Shown here one piece after another: positions 1-9,561 of a DNA stretch of 64,000 bases. The stretch is from assembly GCF_018531195.1 (NCBI RefSeq), contig NZ_JAHDYS010000001.1:186001-250000 (forward strand), written 5' to 3'. The translations under genes and the position numbers were made by a program. The stretch is from Pelotalea chapellei (GTDB lineage Bacteria > Desulfobacterota > Desulfuromonadia > Geobacterales > Pseudopelobacteraceae). The notes under the pieces are model-generated. The model saw only the letters and a list, made by a program, of their open reading frames with translations, ran no database searches and was not told the origin of the DNA. Every line of letters begins with the position of its first letter. Position 1 is the first letter of the stretch.

Positions 1-164
1 GGGGCCGGAGTCGTCATTCCTGGAGCAGCGACTGCCGGTGCACCAGCGGCAGTCGCAGTAACGGCGGCGGATGCGGACGGGGCTTTGTTGGGCTCTTCAG
101 CAAAGGCGGCTGCGGCAACTGAGAGGGTCAGGGTTGCGGCGATGATGATTTTCTTAAATGTCAT
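1..164 (-). CDS. N-terminal fragment of an ActP-like sodium:acetate symporter (cut by window start)
   Basis: The frame opens at 164 after a strong ribosome site (AAAGGAGGA) and runs off the window. The 54 visible residues are a cleavable signal peptide (MTFKKIIIAATLTLSVAAAA, FAEEP) followed by an Ala/Pro/Thr-rich stretch; no transporter helices are reached. ActP-type solute:sodium symporters, unlike most inner-membrane carriers, carry an N-terminal signal peptide and are almost always encoded directly after a DUF485 gene, which is the case here with a 17-base gap. The expected role is acetate or short-chain acid uptake across the inner membrane. The assignment rests on context plus the leader, not on the catalytic part. 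Confidence 0.6.
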   Translation of the reverse strand, partial: MTFKKIIIAATLTLSVAAAAFAEEPNKAPSASAAVTATAAGAPAVAAPGMTTPA

Positions 165-181
165 GTCGTATCCTCCTTTAC

Positions 182-493
182 CTAGAGATGAAGTTCTTCG
201 ACCAGTTCCCTGGTCAGACGGTCGAAATCCTTGTTTGCAACGTGAGCATAGTACAGCGCTAGTGCCCATGAGACAAAGAACTGGGAGAGAGCAAAGAGGT
301 AGCCGAAGTTGATTGCACCTATTACCTTGATCTTGAACAGACCGGGTGCATAAGCTGCTCCGAGGGGAAGCAGGAAATAATAGACACTGGAAAAAATCCA
401 CCAACCAAAAAGGAAGACGGCTTTTTTATGGTGAAGCTCAATAAACTTCGGGTTCTTGGCTATTGCTTTCCAATCATACTGTCTTTCTGCCAT
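182..493 (-). CDS. DUF485 family inner-membrane protein (YjcH-like)
   Basis: A protein of 103 residues with two hydrophobic segments, roughly residues 27-50 and 60-85, and the family pattern of basic N-terminus (KFIELHHKKAVF) followed by FxxWWIF and a Tyr-rich first helix. DUF485 proteins (YjcH in E. coli) are the small partners of ActP acetate symporters. The start at 493 follows AAGGAGCACATC. It lies 62 bases downstream of the IclR regulator and 17 bases upstream of the symporter start, all on the minus strand, so the three may form one acetate or carboxylate uptake operon. The helper function of DUF485 is not established biochemically. Confidence 0.88.
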   Translation of the reverse strand: MAERQYDWKAIAKNPKFIELHHKKAVFLFGWWIFSSVYYFLLPLGAAYAPGLFKIKVIGAINFGYLFALSQFFVSWALALYYAHVANKDFDRLTRELVEELHL

Positions 494-554
494 GATGTGC
501 TCCTTTCGTTTTTATGCGACACGGTAGTGGGAAACCTCTCAAACCTCCTTTCGT

Positions 555-1355
555 TCAGTTAAAAACTAACTTTTCCGTTGTTGTGTATCCGAATTTTTCC
601 GATATCAATGCTGCGCCTTCAATCAATGACGGTACAATTTCGTTTTCAATGCGCTCTTTCACCATTCTGAAAGATGGCCCAAGGAGAGTAATTGCCCCGA
701 TAACAGCGCCGCCATAATCTCTCACCGCAACCGCTACGCTGCTGATCCCTTCACCGAGACCACCACAATCTATTGAAACTCCTCCGTTTGAACGGATTTC
801 CAGCAGTTCTGATGCAAGTTGCTGCGAATCGACGCCGCCACTTTTCTTTCCGGGCTTCTTGTTCAAAAGCCAGTCTGCCAGCTCCCTTGTTTCAAGTGCC
901 TTTATCACCTTACCGGCAGCGGTGCTGAAGGACGGGAATCTCCTGCCAACGAGAGGGGTTGCCTTGATCTGTTGTTCGCAATCAACCATGTCCAGAAAAA
1001 GAATTTCGTCACCGCGGGCTACAGTCATGTAAACAGCTTCATGATGTTTTTTTGCCAGCTCTTCCATGATTGGGTGTGCCAGATTAATCACAGGCGATTG
1101 ACGGAGCATTTTATGGGCAAGCGAAACAGAGTTAAAACTCAGCTGATAGGTTCCACTCTTGGTGTCGCGTTCAACAAGCCCTTTCTCGCAGAGCGTTGTG
1201 AGCAATCGAAACGTCTTGTTGCGGGTCATGGCAACTTTTGATGCCAACAAAGGCAGATCTGCAGGAGCTGCTTGATCTGACAAAATCTCCAGCATTTCTA
1301 TCGTCTTTGACACCGCCTGGACCGTATAAAGGCTGCTTGCTTCATTATTTTTCAT
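555..1355 (-). CDS. IclR family transcriptional regulator
   Basis: 266 residues when started at the Met at 1355, which has GAGGTG eight bases upstream; a frame open 52 codons further back lacks a good ribosome site. The N-terminal winged helix-turn-helix (about residues 10-70: TIEMLEILSDQAAPADLPLL, then MTRNKTFRLLTTL, CEKGLVERD) is followed by the IclR effector domain (about 85-255), with the typical FPSFSTAAGKVIKA and GGLGEGISSVAVAVRD stretches. IclR proteins bind small carboxylates or aromatics and often control neighbouring uptake and catabolic genes. The genes downstream on the same strand are DUF485 and an ActP-like symporter, so control of acetate or another short acid is the simple inference. 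The effector cannot be read from the sequence. Confidence 0.9.
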   Translation of the reverse strand: MKNNEASSLYTVQAVSKTIEMLEILSDQAAPADLPLLASKVAMTRNKTFRLLTTLCEKGLVERDTKSGTYQLSFNSVSLAHKMLRQSPVINLAHPIMEELAKKHHEAVYMTVARGDEILFLDMVDCEQQIKATPLVGRRFPSFSTAAGKVIKALETRELADWLLNKKPGKKSGGVDSQQLASELLEIRSNGGVSIDCGGLGEGISSVAVAVRDYGGAVIGAITLLGPSFRMVKERIENEIVPSLIEGAALISEKFGYTTTEKLVFN

Positions 1356-1419
1356 GTAACACCTCACTTTGGAACAACAATCATTTAGTTGATAAATATT
1401 TCTAGCAAAAATAATTTGC

Positions 1420-1432
1420 ATACCAATGGTAT
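1420..1432. promoter_or_regulatory. palindromic operator-like site upstream of the IclR gene
   Basis: ATACCAATGGTAT is a perfect inverted repeat of six bases around one central base, lying 65 bases upstream of the IclR start in very AT-rich DNA. A matching half site, ATACCA, recurs at 1505-1510. The position suits autoregulation by the IclR or control by the divergent MarR protein. Which protein binds is not known. The rest of the 330-base gap between the two divergent regulators (1356-1685) holds no other gene that can be seen. Confidence 0.35.
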
Positions 1433-1685
1433 TTGTATAACAATTTTTTATTTGCTGCGCAAGCCGTAATTTTAAAATTTTTTCAAAGGCCGGTTTGCCT
1501 TGAAATACCATTAGTTATCTTAGATAAATTTCAAGTTACCGTTTGAGAGTTCACTGGTTTTCATGGATGACCTGCAAGCATCAGAGCCGGTATAAGCTGG
1601 AATTAAATGTATTGATGTGGTATTGAGATGAAACCGTTGAGATTGCCTGGGTTTAAGACAGAGGAATATTCCTGGAAGGATAATT

Positions 1686-2231
1686 ATGAAAACACCTGGA
1701 TTGGTTGCGGGTATAATCGATAATCTGCGACGTGTATTCCAAGTCGTGAATGAGCAGTCAAAAAAAGCCGAGCATGAAACGGGATTAACGGGACCTCAAC
1801 TGTGGGCAATAAAGGTGGTGGCGGAATTTTCGCCGATAAAGGTTTCCGACGTTGCTCGAAAAATGTATCTGCATCCAGCTACTGTTGTGGGAATCCTCGA
1901 CCGCCTCGAGAAGAGGGGGCTTGTTGAACGTACCAGGTCAACCAAAGACAGGCGAGTGGTTGATATTGCATTGACCGATCAGGGAAGGGAGATGGTGGCT
2001 CAATCGCCGGAAGTAGCACAAGGACTTTTAGTCTCTGGATTGGAATCCTTATCCAATGATAAACTCGAAAACATATCTAAAGGACTCAATCAGTTGGTGG
2101 AGATTCTGGGGGCGCAAGAGATTCCCCCTCAGCTAATCCTTTCGTCAGAGATAAACCTGCCCGGCAAACGCAGACAAATCACCAATAAAAATCATCCGGC
2201 CAAGGAATCTGTCGATCGGCCACACTCGTGA
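1686..2231 (+). CDS. MarR family winged-helix regulator
   Basis: 181 residues. The core (about 25-140) is a MarR domain: the dimer helix, then LTGPQLWAIKVVAEF, the recognition region VARKMYLHPATVVGILDRL, and the wing ERTRSTKDRRVVDIALTDQG with the conserved DxR. The last 35 residues are a basic, low-complexity tail unlike the standard family length of about 145. MarR proteins repress genes for stress, efflux or aromatic metabolism and are released by small ligands. It stands alone and diverges from the IclR gene; the next gene is on the other strand. Start at 1686 with GGAAGGA seven bases upstream. Confidence 0.88.
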   Translation: MKTPGLVAGIIDNLRRVFQVVNEQSKKAEHETGLTGPQLWAIKVVAEFSPIKVSDVARKMYLHPATVVGILDRLEKRGLVERTRSTKDRRVVDIALTDQGREMVAQSPEVAQGLLVSGLESLSNDKLENISKGLNQLVEILGAQEIPPQLILSSEINLPGKRRQITNKNHPAKESVDRPHS

Positions 2232-2428
2232 TGCTTATGTGACGTAATTACCTGTACCAAGAGCCGATGATTTTGAGCGCCAGCGTCAGGATGCTAATGG
2301 TGAAGCCCTCCCCTCCCCTTCCACACAAAATATTTCCTTGCAGAAACAGGTTCATGGTGCCCTGAAAGACTGGTGTTTTTTTCTTCCATGCCCAGTACCG
2401 ATTCCGTGGTATTGCTGCGTCAGTCAAT

Positions 2429-5400
2429 TCATTTTTTAGCGGCCGGACTGAATTCCACCCGGGCGTTGCTTTTCACCTGCTCATCCGGTTTTTTGAACGG
2501 GTCTCCAATTCTCAGAAAGAGCCGGGCAGGGTTCACCTTCCCGGAGCCCGAAAGGAAATCCCGCACCGTTTGCGAGCGTAGTCGTGACAGTTTTTCAAGC
2601 TGCTGGTCGCCGACCGCTATGTAAGCCAACAACAGTTTGCGCATTTCCTCATCGGGCAGTTCCTTCAGGCTTCCTGAAGCGTCTCTCGGCCGTGCGAAAT
2701 CGGCCCGTTCATACACCTTTTTCAGATATTCATGCCTGTCTTCAGGAGTGATCTGGATATTATCCGGAACATGTCCCGACTCAGGCACCTTTTTGGGTCC
2801 TTTCATTTGGTCGAGAAACTTGGCCATCCGCATCCGTTCATGCAGCAGATAGCGCCGGTACCCTTCCGCGTCCATGATGCGGTCGGCATAACCGGTGACA
2901 TCCAGCTTCAACTCCGGCCGCTCTGCCATTTTTTGTGCCAGTCCGGTCAGTTTCTGCTGCTGCTCGCCGGAAAGTGCCAAACTGCCGTAATCAAAATAAA
3001 TAATCCTGAACTCTTCGCCCCTGCTGCCGAACAAAAAGGAAAATGGCCGGGAAAATATCTTTCTGAAAAGACCACTGAAGGCATTTTTAACAGCTTTCCA
3101 GACCACATCGCCCATTGATACATCCGGGTTTTCCGTACTCCCCGCCACCGGCACATCCAGTTCGATCTGTCCCTTGGGGCCTTTCAGCAGTCCCACTGCC
3201 GCAGGCACCGAAACCGGCCCGGGGAGTTTCACTGCCTGCCCACTCTCCACCTTTGGCCCAAAAAAGAGCTGGTCGATAAGAATTCGATTACTGGCCTGCA
3301 CCTGCTTGTCTTCGATCTTGTAATCAAGCGTTGCCCGCAATTTTCCCTGCTCGATACGATAACCGAGATATCTGGCTGAGTAAGGGGAAAGGCGCGGAAG
3401 CGCGATGTTGTCGAAATCAACCCTCAAATCAACATAAAGGGGATCTGCCAGAGGATTCATCTTCCCCCAGATTCTCAAAGGGGATTCATTTTCGAGAGCG
3501 CCCCGCAGGTCAACATCGGCCCGGGTAACCGGGTTTGACGACAACCCGCTGACCCTTCCCCCCAGCCGCACGAATCTGGTGGCATAATGCCGGGGATCAA
3601 GGGAATAGTCCTTGAAGTCGAGCACTCCGTTCTGCAGCGTAACCGCACCGATGCTGACAGCGGGTCCCGGTTTCGTCTCCGGCTTTGCAGATGTCTGTTC
3701 TTCCGTATCGTGCGGTGTTTTCTGCAAAAGACGGCGGAAGTTAATGCTGCCATCCTGGTTGATCACAACGTTTGCGTAATATTCACTCAACAGCACCCGA
3801 TCAGCATTCACCGTCAGCGGCTGTAGCGTCCCCTGCACATCATCGAGACGCAGCATCTCCCATAACAACAGGTTGCTGCGGTCGACAGGATCCTGCAATC
3901 GAAGGGAGCTCAGCTGGAGGCTTCCCGCATAGGAACCGTCGAATTGTTTTCCTTTTTTGAAAATATCGGCCGTGATGTCAGCACCCAATTTTCCGTCTTT
4001 CATAGTCACGTTCAGCTTGTTGGCGGCATAGGGTACAAAATCAGTCAGAACAAGATTTTTCACCTCTGCACGGGTTTTCAGCTCAAATGGCTGAGGCCTG
4101 ACAGTGCCTGAAAATCTGATGCTCCCGTCCGAACCGTAGCGCGTTGAAAAGCGATAGGGCATCTTCTTCGAATTAAAGTCGGAGACATTGGAAACACCCG
4201 CCGAGATGTTGTTGAATCTGAATTCTGCCGGATGCACGGAGGGAAGAGCTCTGTCCCGGAACGCGAGGTCCAGATTGTTGACACTGACATTTTTAACCAG
4301 ATAGTGCAGTTGGTTCTGCTTGCGTCCCTTGTCAGCCTGTGGTCCCCGGCGGCTTTGCTGATCCTTGAGAAGATTCATTACTGTCAGAGTTCCATCCCGC
4401 TTGCGTGAAACCTTGACCGTGCCGCCTGAAAAAGTGACACCGCTCAACTCGGCGCTATTTTCGCTTTGGCTGAAGGATCCATCCCGGATGCCGACCTTGT
4501 TGATACGGGCAAAATCCCCATCACCAAAAGGGGCATAGAGGTCGGTAAGCGTAACATCCGCATTCTTTACCTGCAGTTTTTCCTGTTTCTTGTCGAAAAG
4601 GACCCCTGCCGAAGATTCAACTGTTCCCTTAATGGGAGCGGTCAGATAGTCGGAAAGATACGGATAGTAATCGGCAAGACTGATACCGCTTGCAGAGAAC
4701 TTGCCATTGAAGAACAGCGGCTTTAAGGAGGCCGTACCGGATACCATCGCATGTTCTTCTTTTCCCGTACGGAATGAAACCCGGATTGGACTCATGCTGC
4801 CCGGTTCAGTGGAATATTCTTCCGCCTTGAGCGCGACATTCTCAAGGTCTGCCTTAAACGCAGGGGAGACAGAACGGTCCTGAAAATGAATGGATCCATC
4901 CCGTATCCGGACCCGAGCCGCTCGCACGATGGTGCCGGAGCTTTTCATGGCACCTATTACATCCGCCAGTCTGCGGAAACTCCAATCTCCCTGCCGGGTA
5001 CGTGAAACATACAATTTCAGCGAATTCATGGCCAATAGATCGAAATTGACGATGCGCGCCCCCAGATCCGTAGAGCCGAGATCACCGACGAGCCGCTGGA
5101 GAACGAGCATTCGTTGCTGTTGCCAATCTTTCAGTACAAGATCTTTCAGCGTTAAACTGCCGCTGATGTTGATCAAGGGTCTGCTGGCCGTGTGGCCGGT
5201 ATAGGCAATATCACAATTAAGAGAGAGATTGCCGGAGGTAAGCACTACCGGCATATCAGGAGAGATATATTCACGATAAAAGGGGACGTTGACACCATCG
5301 AGCGTAGCGTGCAGCGAAGCGGACGGCGCGTCAGCGAAGGGCCTGCCTGTACCGGTCACCTTGAGTGGAGAGCCGTTTATAATGGCGTTTGCCTTGAGAG

Positions 5401-5977
5401 TGGCCGCAGGTCCGGATTCTTTGCCGGCATTACTGATAAAGGGAATGGAAAGGTCAATGCTGCGGATGGTGTGGTTGACCGTGCCTCTCGGGGCGCCATG
5501 ATCGATAAAGTCAACGGCACCATTGACCAGTGAAATATCAGATGCTGAAAAACGCATCTTTTCCTTTTTTTGTGCAGGCTGTTTTGCCTCTTCCTTCAGT
5601 CGTTCGATGATATCGCTGAAATTATAGGTTCCTTTGTCGGTACGGACCACATGCAGATAAGGCGCGACGAGGCGAACACCGTCCATGATCGCCCTTCCCT
5701 TGAGGATGGAACCGGCACTCGCTGAAACTGTGGCGCTGGAGAAAGAAGCGAAAGTGGCAGAGCCACCCTTTTCCTTGAGTTCGAATTTGCCTATCTGCAT
5801 GGTGAGAGTCAGCGGATTTATCGTCACTCCGGAAATCGAAACAGGACGTCCCGTCATTTCCTGAATTCGAGCCACAGCGCGATCGCGCATCATCCCGGGC
5901 AAAATGAAGGCGGCAAACGCAAGAGCCAGAAGGATGACCAGCAATATCGCTATTCCAGCCACTTTCAACGTCTTCAT
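2429..5977 (-). CDS. AsmA-like DUF748 envelope protein (1182 residues)
   Basis: A very large protein beginning with a single N-terminal membrane anchor (about residues 5-28, VAGIAILLVILLALAFAAFI) followed by a long repetitive beta-rich body. Repeated pieces such as NGAVDFIDHGAPRG, DGSIHFQDRSVSP and NGVLDFKDYSLDPR mark DUF748 units. The C-terminal 200 residues (LALSGEQQQKLTGLAQKMAE, then LDVTGYAD) resemble an OmpA-type peptidoglycan-binding fold. DUF748 proteins are related to AsmA/TamB bridge proteins of the periplasm; transport of lipid between membranes is proposed for that group, not shown for this family. The start is placed at 5977, behind GAGGTGAG, because the 47 codons before it look non-coding. 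A full-length paralogue lies at 57330-60974. It diverges from the six-BON gene at 6186. Confidence 0.85.
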   Translation of the reverse strand: MKTLKVAGIAILLVILLALAFAAFILPGMMRDRAVARIQEMTGRPVSISGVTINPLTLTMQIGKFELKEKGGSATFASFSSATVSASAGSILKGRAIMDGVRLVAPYLHVVRTDKGTYNFSDIIERLKEEAKQPAQKKEKMRFSASDISLVNGAVDFIDHGAPRGTVNHTIRSIDLSIPFISNAGKESGPAATLKANAIINGSPLKVTGTGRPFADAPSASLHATLDGVNVPFYREYISPDMPVVLTSGNLSLNCDIAYTGHTASRPLINISGSLTLKDLVLKDWQQQRMLVLQRLVGDLGSTDLGARIVNFDLLAMNSLKLYVSRTRQGDWSFRRLADVIGAMKSSGTIVRAARVRIRDGSIHFQDRSVSPAFKADLENVALKAEEYSTEPGSMSPIRVSFRTGKEEHAMVSGTASLKPLFFNGKFSASGISLADYYPYLSDYLTAPIKGTVESSAGVLFDKKQEKLQVKNADVTLTDLYAPFGDGDFARINKVGIRDGSFSQSENSAELSGVTFSGGTVKVSRKRDGTLTVMNLLKDQQSRRGPQADKGRKQNQLHYLVKNVSVNNLDLAFRDRALPSVHPAEFRFNNISAGVSNVSDFNSKKMPYRFSTRYGSDGSIRFSGTVRPQPFELKTRAEVKNLVLTDFVPYAANKLNVTMKDGKLGADITADIFKKGKQFDGSYAGSLQLSSLRLQDPVDRSNLLLWEMLRLDDVQGTLQPLTVNADRVLLSEYYANVVINQDGSINFRRLLQKTPHDTEEQTSAKPETKPGPAVSIGAVTLQNGVLDFKDYSLDPRHYATRFVRLGGRVSGLSSNPVTRADVDLRGALENESPLRIWGKMNPLADPLYVDLRVDFDNIALPRLSPYSARYLGYRIEQGKLRATLDYKIEDKQVQASNRILIDQLFFGPKVESGQAVKLPGPVSVPAAVGLLKGPKGQIELDVPVAGSTENPDVSMGDVVWKAVKNAFSGLFRKIFSRPFSFLFGSRGEEFRIIYFDYGSLALSGEQQQKLTGLAQKMAERPELKLDVTGYADRIMDAEGYRRYLLHERMRMAKFLDQMKGPKKVPESGHVPDNIQITPEDRHEYLKKVYERADFARPRDASGSLKELPDEEMRKLLLAYIAVGDQQLEKLSRLRSQTVRDFLSGSGKVNPARLFLRIGDPFKKPDEQVKSNARVEFSPAAKK

Positions 5978-6185
5978 ACTCACCTCTACCCACGAGCAGG
6001 AGTCATTATCAATGGTAGCTGGAACCATGATGAAGTCAAAGGGGCTGATGTTGCAGGCTAACTGAAAGGAACCGGCATCGCTTTTGACATCACCTGATTT
6101 CGTTATAGGCTTTTTCAAAGAGGGTTTGAAACGAAGCGCGGCACAAGGATGAAGATCAGATCATCAGGATGAAAGGAGACGAACC

Positions 6186-7679
6186 ATGAATACTCGTAGT
6201 ACGAGCACCATGATCATGATGCTGATATTTTGGATGATTCTGGGGGGCATGTTGATTTCGCCACCGCTTCAGGCAGCCCAACCTCTCTCGGACCAGGAAA
6301 TTGCCGATGCTGTCGAGGACAAGATCCAGGCCGATGGCGCGGTGCCGGTAAGTCGGCTGCAGGTTACGACCGAGGCAGGGGTGGTCACCCTGTCGGGAAC
6401 CGTTCCCACCCTGCTGGCCAAGGAGCGGGCGCTCCGTCTGGCTGAATCTCTCAGGGGAGTGAAATCGGTTGTCAATCTGATCCAGGTAAAGACCATCAAC
6501 CGGGACGATGTCGAGATCAGGAAGGATATCGAGAAGGCCTTTCTCCGAAATCCTGCCATCAAGGCACGTAATCTGAGCCCCGATGTGAGAAATGGAGTCG
6601 TGACCATCTCGGGAGACGTTCAATCCTGGACCGAGAGAGACCTGGCGCTGAAAATGGCGGAGGCAGTCAAAGGCGTCAGGGATGTAAAGGATGCTATCAG
6701 TATCAGGTTTGCCGGACAGCGTTCCGATCCTGAAATACTGGACGATGTTGTTCAGGCCCTGAAATGGGATGCACTTCTGAAACATTCCCGGATTACTGCC
6801 AAGGTTACCGACGGAACGGTGAAACTGACCGGCTCCGTCGTGAGCGCAGCCCAGAAATCCCGCGCAAAGAGGGTTGCCTCCGTAGCCGGCGTCAAGAAAG
6901 TTGATGCTTCGGAACTCGAAGTAACGTCTCCTGCTGGCAAGCAACCGGAAGAGCCGATGGTTACTGATGCTCAGATACAACAGGCTGTTGTGAATGCTCT
7001 GCAGGTTGATCCGCGCACCAGCACCTACAAAATTTCCGTCGATGTGACCGGGCGGGTAGCTACCCTGCGCGGTACGGTGGAAACACTGGAGGCAAAGCGG
7101 GCCGCGAAACAGGATGCCATGAACACGCGTGGAATTATTGCCGTAAAAAACAGGCTGAAAGTCCAACCGACCCTTGAACTGGATGATGCGAGCGTAGCCA
7201 AGAGGGTCCGAGAGGCTTTGGCTGCCGATCCGCTGGTAGAAAGCTATCAGATCGGAGTCAGTGTCATAGGTAATGTTGCCTATCTTTCGGGCACTGTTGA
7301 TGCTTCCTATCAGAAAACAGAGGCGGAATTCGCCGCATCTACAGTGACAGGTGTTATTGACGTGGTAAACGGACTTGCCGTGAGGAATCCCGCTGCTCCC
7401 TCTGTCTATGATCCTTTTGTCGACTATTTCATCTTCTATGATCTGAGTGGTCCAGCATCCGAGCGGGCAAAAAAGAATGAGGCGCAACTTCGCCAGGACA
7501 TCCGCGACCAGTTTTACTGGAGCCCTTTTGTTGACGCCGATCAGGTTAAGGTAACTGTCAAGGACGGGGTGGTTACTCTGACAGGAACCGTCGATTCAAA
7601 TTACGAAAAGGAAATGGCGGCAAAAAATGCTTTTGATGGAGGTGCATCCGTCGTCGTTAATGAATTGAAGGTAAAATAA
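6186..7679 (+). CDS. periplasmic protein with six BON domains
   Basis: 497 residues: a signal peptide (about 1-30, ending PPLQAA) followed by six BON domains of about 68 residues each, at about 34-100, 108-175, 180-247, 257-326, 331-398 and 428-496. Each shows the family core of a helix, then VxxGxVTLSGTV, then a helix ending GVxxVxN. A Tyr/Asp-rich linker (VYDPFVDYF) separates domains five and six. BON domains, as in OsmY, bind phospholipid or envelope surfaces and are linked to osmotic stress; a six-unit string is long. The next gene, 62 bases on, encodes a Na+/H+ antiporter. A twin with the same layout is at 19577-21076. Start chosen at 6186 after GAAAGGAGACG. Confidence 0.88.
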   Translation: MNTRSTSTMIMMLIFWMILGGMLISPPLQAAQPLSDQEIADAVEDKIQADGAVPVSRLQVTTEAGVVTLSGTVPTLLAKERALRLAESLRGVKSVVNLIQVKTINRDDVEIRKDIEKAFLRNPAIKARNLSPDVRNGVVTISGDVQSWTERDLALKMAEAVKGVRDVKDAISIRFAGQRSDPEILDDVVQALKWDALLKHSRITAKVTDGTVKLTGSVVSAAQKSRAKRVASVAGVKKVDASELEVTSPAGKQPEEPMVTDAQIQQAVVNALQVDPRTSTYKISVDVTGRVATLRGTVETLEAKRAAKQDAMNTRGIIAVKNRLKVQPTLELDDASVAKRVREALAADPLVESYQIGVSVIGNVAYLSGTVDASYQKTEAEFAASTVTGVIDVVNGLAVRNPAAPSVYDPFVDYFIFYDLSGPASERAKKNEAQLRQDIRDQFYWSPFVDADQVKVTVKDGVVTLTGTVDSNYEKEMAAKNAFDGGASVVVNELKVK

Positions 7680-7741
7680 GAAACTGTATCCATCAGTCAG
7701 CGGGAAGGTATTCAGGGCTCAATCAGCGACAGGAGGTACCT

Positions 7742-8986
7742 GTGCATATCCTCGATATGATCGGAATCCTGACCACGTTGACAGCGGCTTTTGCCTTCAT
7801 CAACTACCACGTCCTGCACCTGCAGTTGACCATCTCGCTGATGCTGCAAAGCCTGACTTTCTCTGTAACCCTGATGCTGCTGCTGGTATTCGGCATCGAC
7901 ACTATCAAGCCGGCGCAACTGCTGCTGTCCAATATCGATTTCAACGTGCTGATGCTGCAAGGCATCCTCAGCTTCCTCATTTTCGCCGGCGCACTGTTCG
8001 TCAAGAATGAGGAACTGCTGAATGTGAAGTTGGACATAGCAGTATATGCCACAGCCGGCGTGATGATCTCCATGGGCGTTATCGGCGGCCTGTTTTTGTG
8101 GGGCTCAAATCTGCTCGACCTGCACATTCGCCCCATCTACTGCTTTCTTTTCGGTGCACTGATTTCTCCCACTGACCCGGTGGCAGTACTGCCAATCTTG
8201 CGCCACCACGGCATTCCGGACCGCCTCAATGCACAGATCGCAGGAGAAGCACTCTTCAACGACGGCATTGGAATCGTGCTGTTCCTGTCGCTCTTCTCCC
8301 TGATCGAAGCCAGAGATGTCCATGCGGGAGAAATACTGCTGCTGTTCCTGCGCGAAACAGGAGGCGGGCTGGTGTTTGGCGCACTGCTCGGGTGGCTTGG
8401 GTACCTGATGATGAAGAGCATCGACAACTACCAGCTGGAGATAATTATCACACTGGCCATGGTCAGCGGCGGCTATTCCCTGGCAAAAAACATAGAGGTT
8501 TCCGGACCGCTGGCAATGGTAATGGCAGGTCTGTTGATCGGCGGACCCGGCCGCAGACTGGCCATGTCGGAGCGGACCCGGGAAAGTCTGGACCGGTTCT
8601 GGGGGTTCGTCGAAGAGCTGCTGAATTCCATCCTGTTCACTCTGATCGGGCTGGAGATCCTGGCAATCGTCACCCGGCTCAACAAGGTTGATGTCATTGC
8701 AGCTGCCATCGCAGTGCCGCTGGTCCTGCTGGCACGACTGCTTTCCGTCGGGGCGATCAGCTTCTTTCTGCGCTGCCGGGGAGAACTGGTACCCGGGACC
8801 GTACCAATCATGACCTGGAGCGGGCTGCGAGGAGGAATTCCAATTGCCTTGGCACTATCCCTGCCGGATGTGCCTGAACGTGGCACTCTGCTTTTCGCCA
8901 CCTACGCTGTCGTGGCCTTCTCAATTCTCGTGCAGGGTACCACCTTGAAACATCTTGCTGCGTGGCAGAGAAGCGGTTGGATTTAA
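7742..8986 (+). CDS. CPA1 family Na+/H+ antiporter (NhaP type)
   Basis: 414 residues with about 11-12 membrane helices. The CPA1 signature is clear: FLFGALISPTDPVAVLPILR with the conserved Asp pair region, followed by AGEALFNDGIGIVLF (the ND motif of the ion site), and near the end WSGLRGGIPIALALSLP with the conserved Arg. Members exchange cytoplasmic Na+ or K+ for external protons at the inner membrane and serve pH and salt tolerance. The family's usual long cytoplasmic C-terminal regulatory part is missing. Translation starts with GTG at 7742, behind GGAGGT. It follows a six-BON periplasmic protein, suggesting a joint salt or envelope-stress response. Confidence 0.9.
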   Translation: MHILDMIGILTTLTAAFAFINYHVLHLQLTISLMLQSLTFSVTLMLLLVFGIDTIKPAQLLLSNIDFNVLMLQGILSFLIFAGALFVKNEELLNVKLDIAVYATAGVMISMGVIGGLFLWGSNLLDLHIRPIYCFLFGALISPTDPVAVLPILRHHGIPDRLNAQIAGEALFNDGIGIVLFLSLFSLIEARDVHAGEILLLFLRETGGGLVFGALLGWLGYLMMKSIDNYQLEIIITLAMVSGGYSLAKNIEVSGPLAMVMAGLLIGGPGRRLAMSERTRESLDRFWGFVEELLNSILFTLIGLEILAIVTRLNKVDVIAAAIAVPLVLLARLLSVGAISFFLRCRGELVPGTVPIMTWSGLRGGIPIALALSLPDVPERGTLLFATYAVVAFSILVQGTTLKHLAAWQRSGWI

Positions 8987-9131
8987 AACATGGGCGTAGT
9001 TAGAAATGAGATTCCTTTCAACGTCTGTCGTATCCTTGCTTCAGATATCGGCAGCGTGGCATGAAAAAATGATCTACCACCAACAAGGGAGTCCGCCTGG
9101 AAGAGGCGGGTTCAGATGGGAGCCGTGATCT

Positions 9132-9494
9132 ATGTTAAAAGTTATTGAAGGATTACCGGAAAATGTAGTGGCAGTGGACGCTCAAGGCACCGTAACGGGA
9201 GAAGATTATGACAACATACTGATCCCGCTGGTGGAGAACAAGCTGAAACATCATAAGAAAATTCGCCTGCTGTACGTAGCCGGACCGGCCTTTTCCGGTC
9301 TTACGGCCGAAGCTGTGTGGGATGACGCCAGAGTTGGTGCAAAGCACTGGACCTCATTCGATAAAATTGCCGTAGTTTCCGACGTGCACTGGTTCATTAA
9401 CGCAGTCAGGTTTTTCTCTTTCATCATCCCCTGCCCGGTCAAGGTGTTTGAAAATCAGAAACTGCCGGAAGCAAAGACGTGGGTGAGTGAGTAA
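9132..9494 (+). CDS. SpoIIAA-like (DUF3478/STAS-fold) protein
   Basis: 120 residues, no signal peptide or membrane helix. The layout MLKVIEGLPENVVAVDAQGT, then VTGEDYDNILIPLVE, KKIRLLYVAGPAFSG, KIAVVSDVHWF and a final PCPVKVFEN matches the SpoIIAA-like family (PF11964), whose fold resembles STAS anti-sigma-factor antagonists but which lacks the phosphorylated Ser. Many members sit near stress genes and their partners are unknown. Here it lies between a Na+/H+ antiporter and a small BON protein on the same strand. A weak hairpin around 9089-9110 precedes it. Confidence 0.82.
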   Translation: MLKVIEGLPENVVAVDAQGTVTGEDYDNILIPLVENKLKHHKKIRLLYVAGPAFSGLTAEAVWDDARVGAKHWTSFDKIAVVSDVHWFINAVRFFSFIIPCPVKVFENQKLPEAKTWVSE

Positions 9495-9561
9495 TGCCTC
9501 TCTTCCGGTCGGGATGGAGGGGCTGTGCCATAGCCGCGGCAGGCACAGGCATGAGGTTGCA

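Noticed and set aside
6156-7487. 443-codon open frame antisense to the first six-BON gene
   Set aside because: The plus-strand frame has a signal peptide, ribosome site and six clear domains; the antisense product is low-complexity with no family resemblance and arises from the codon bias of the real gene.
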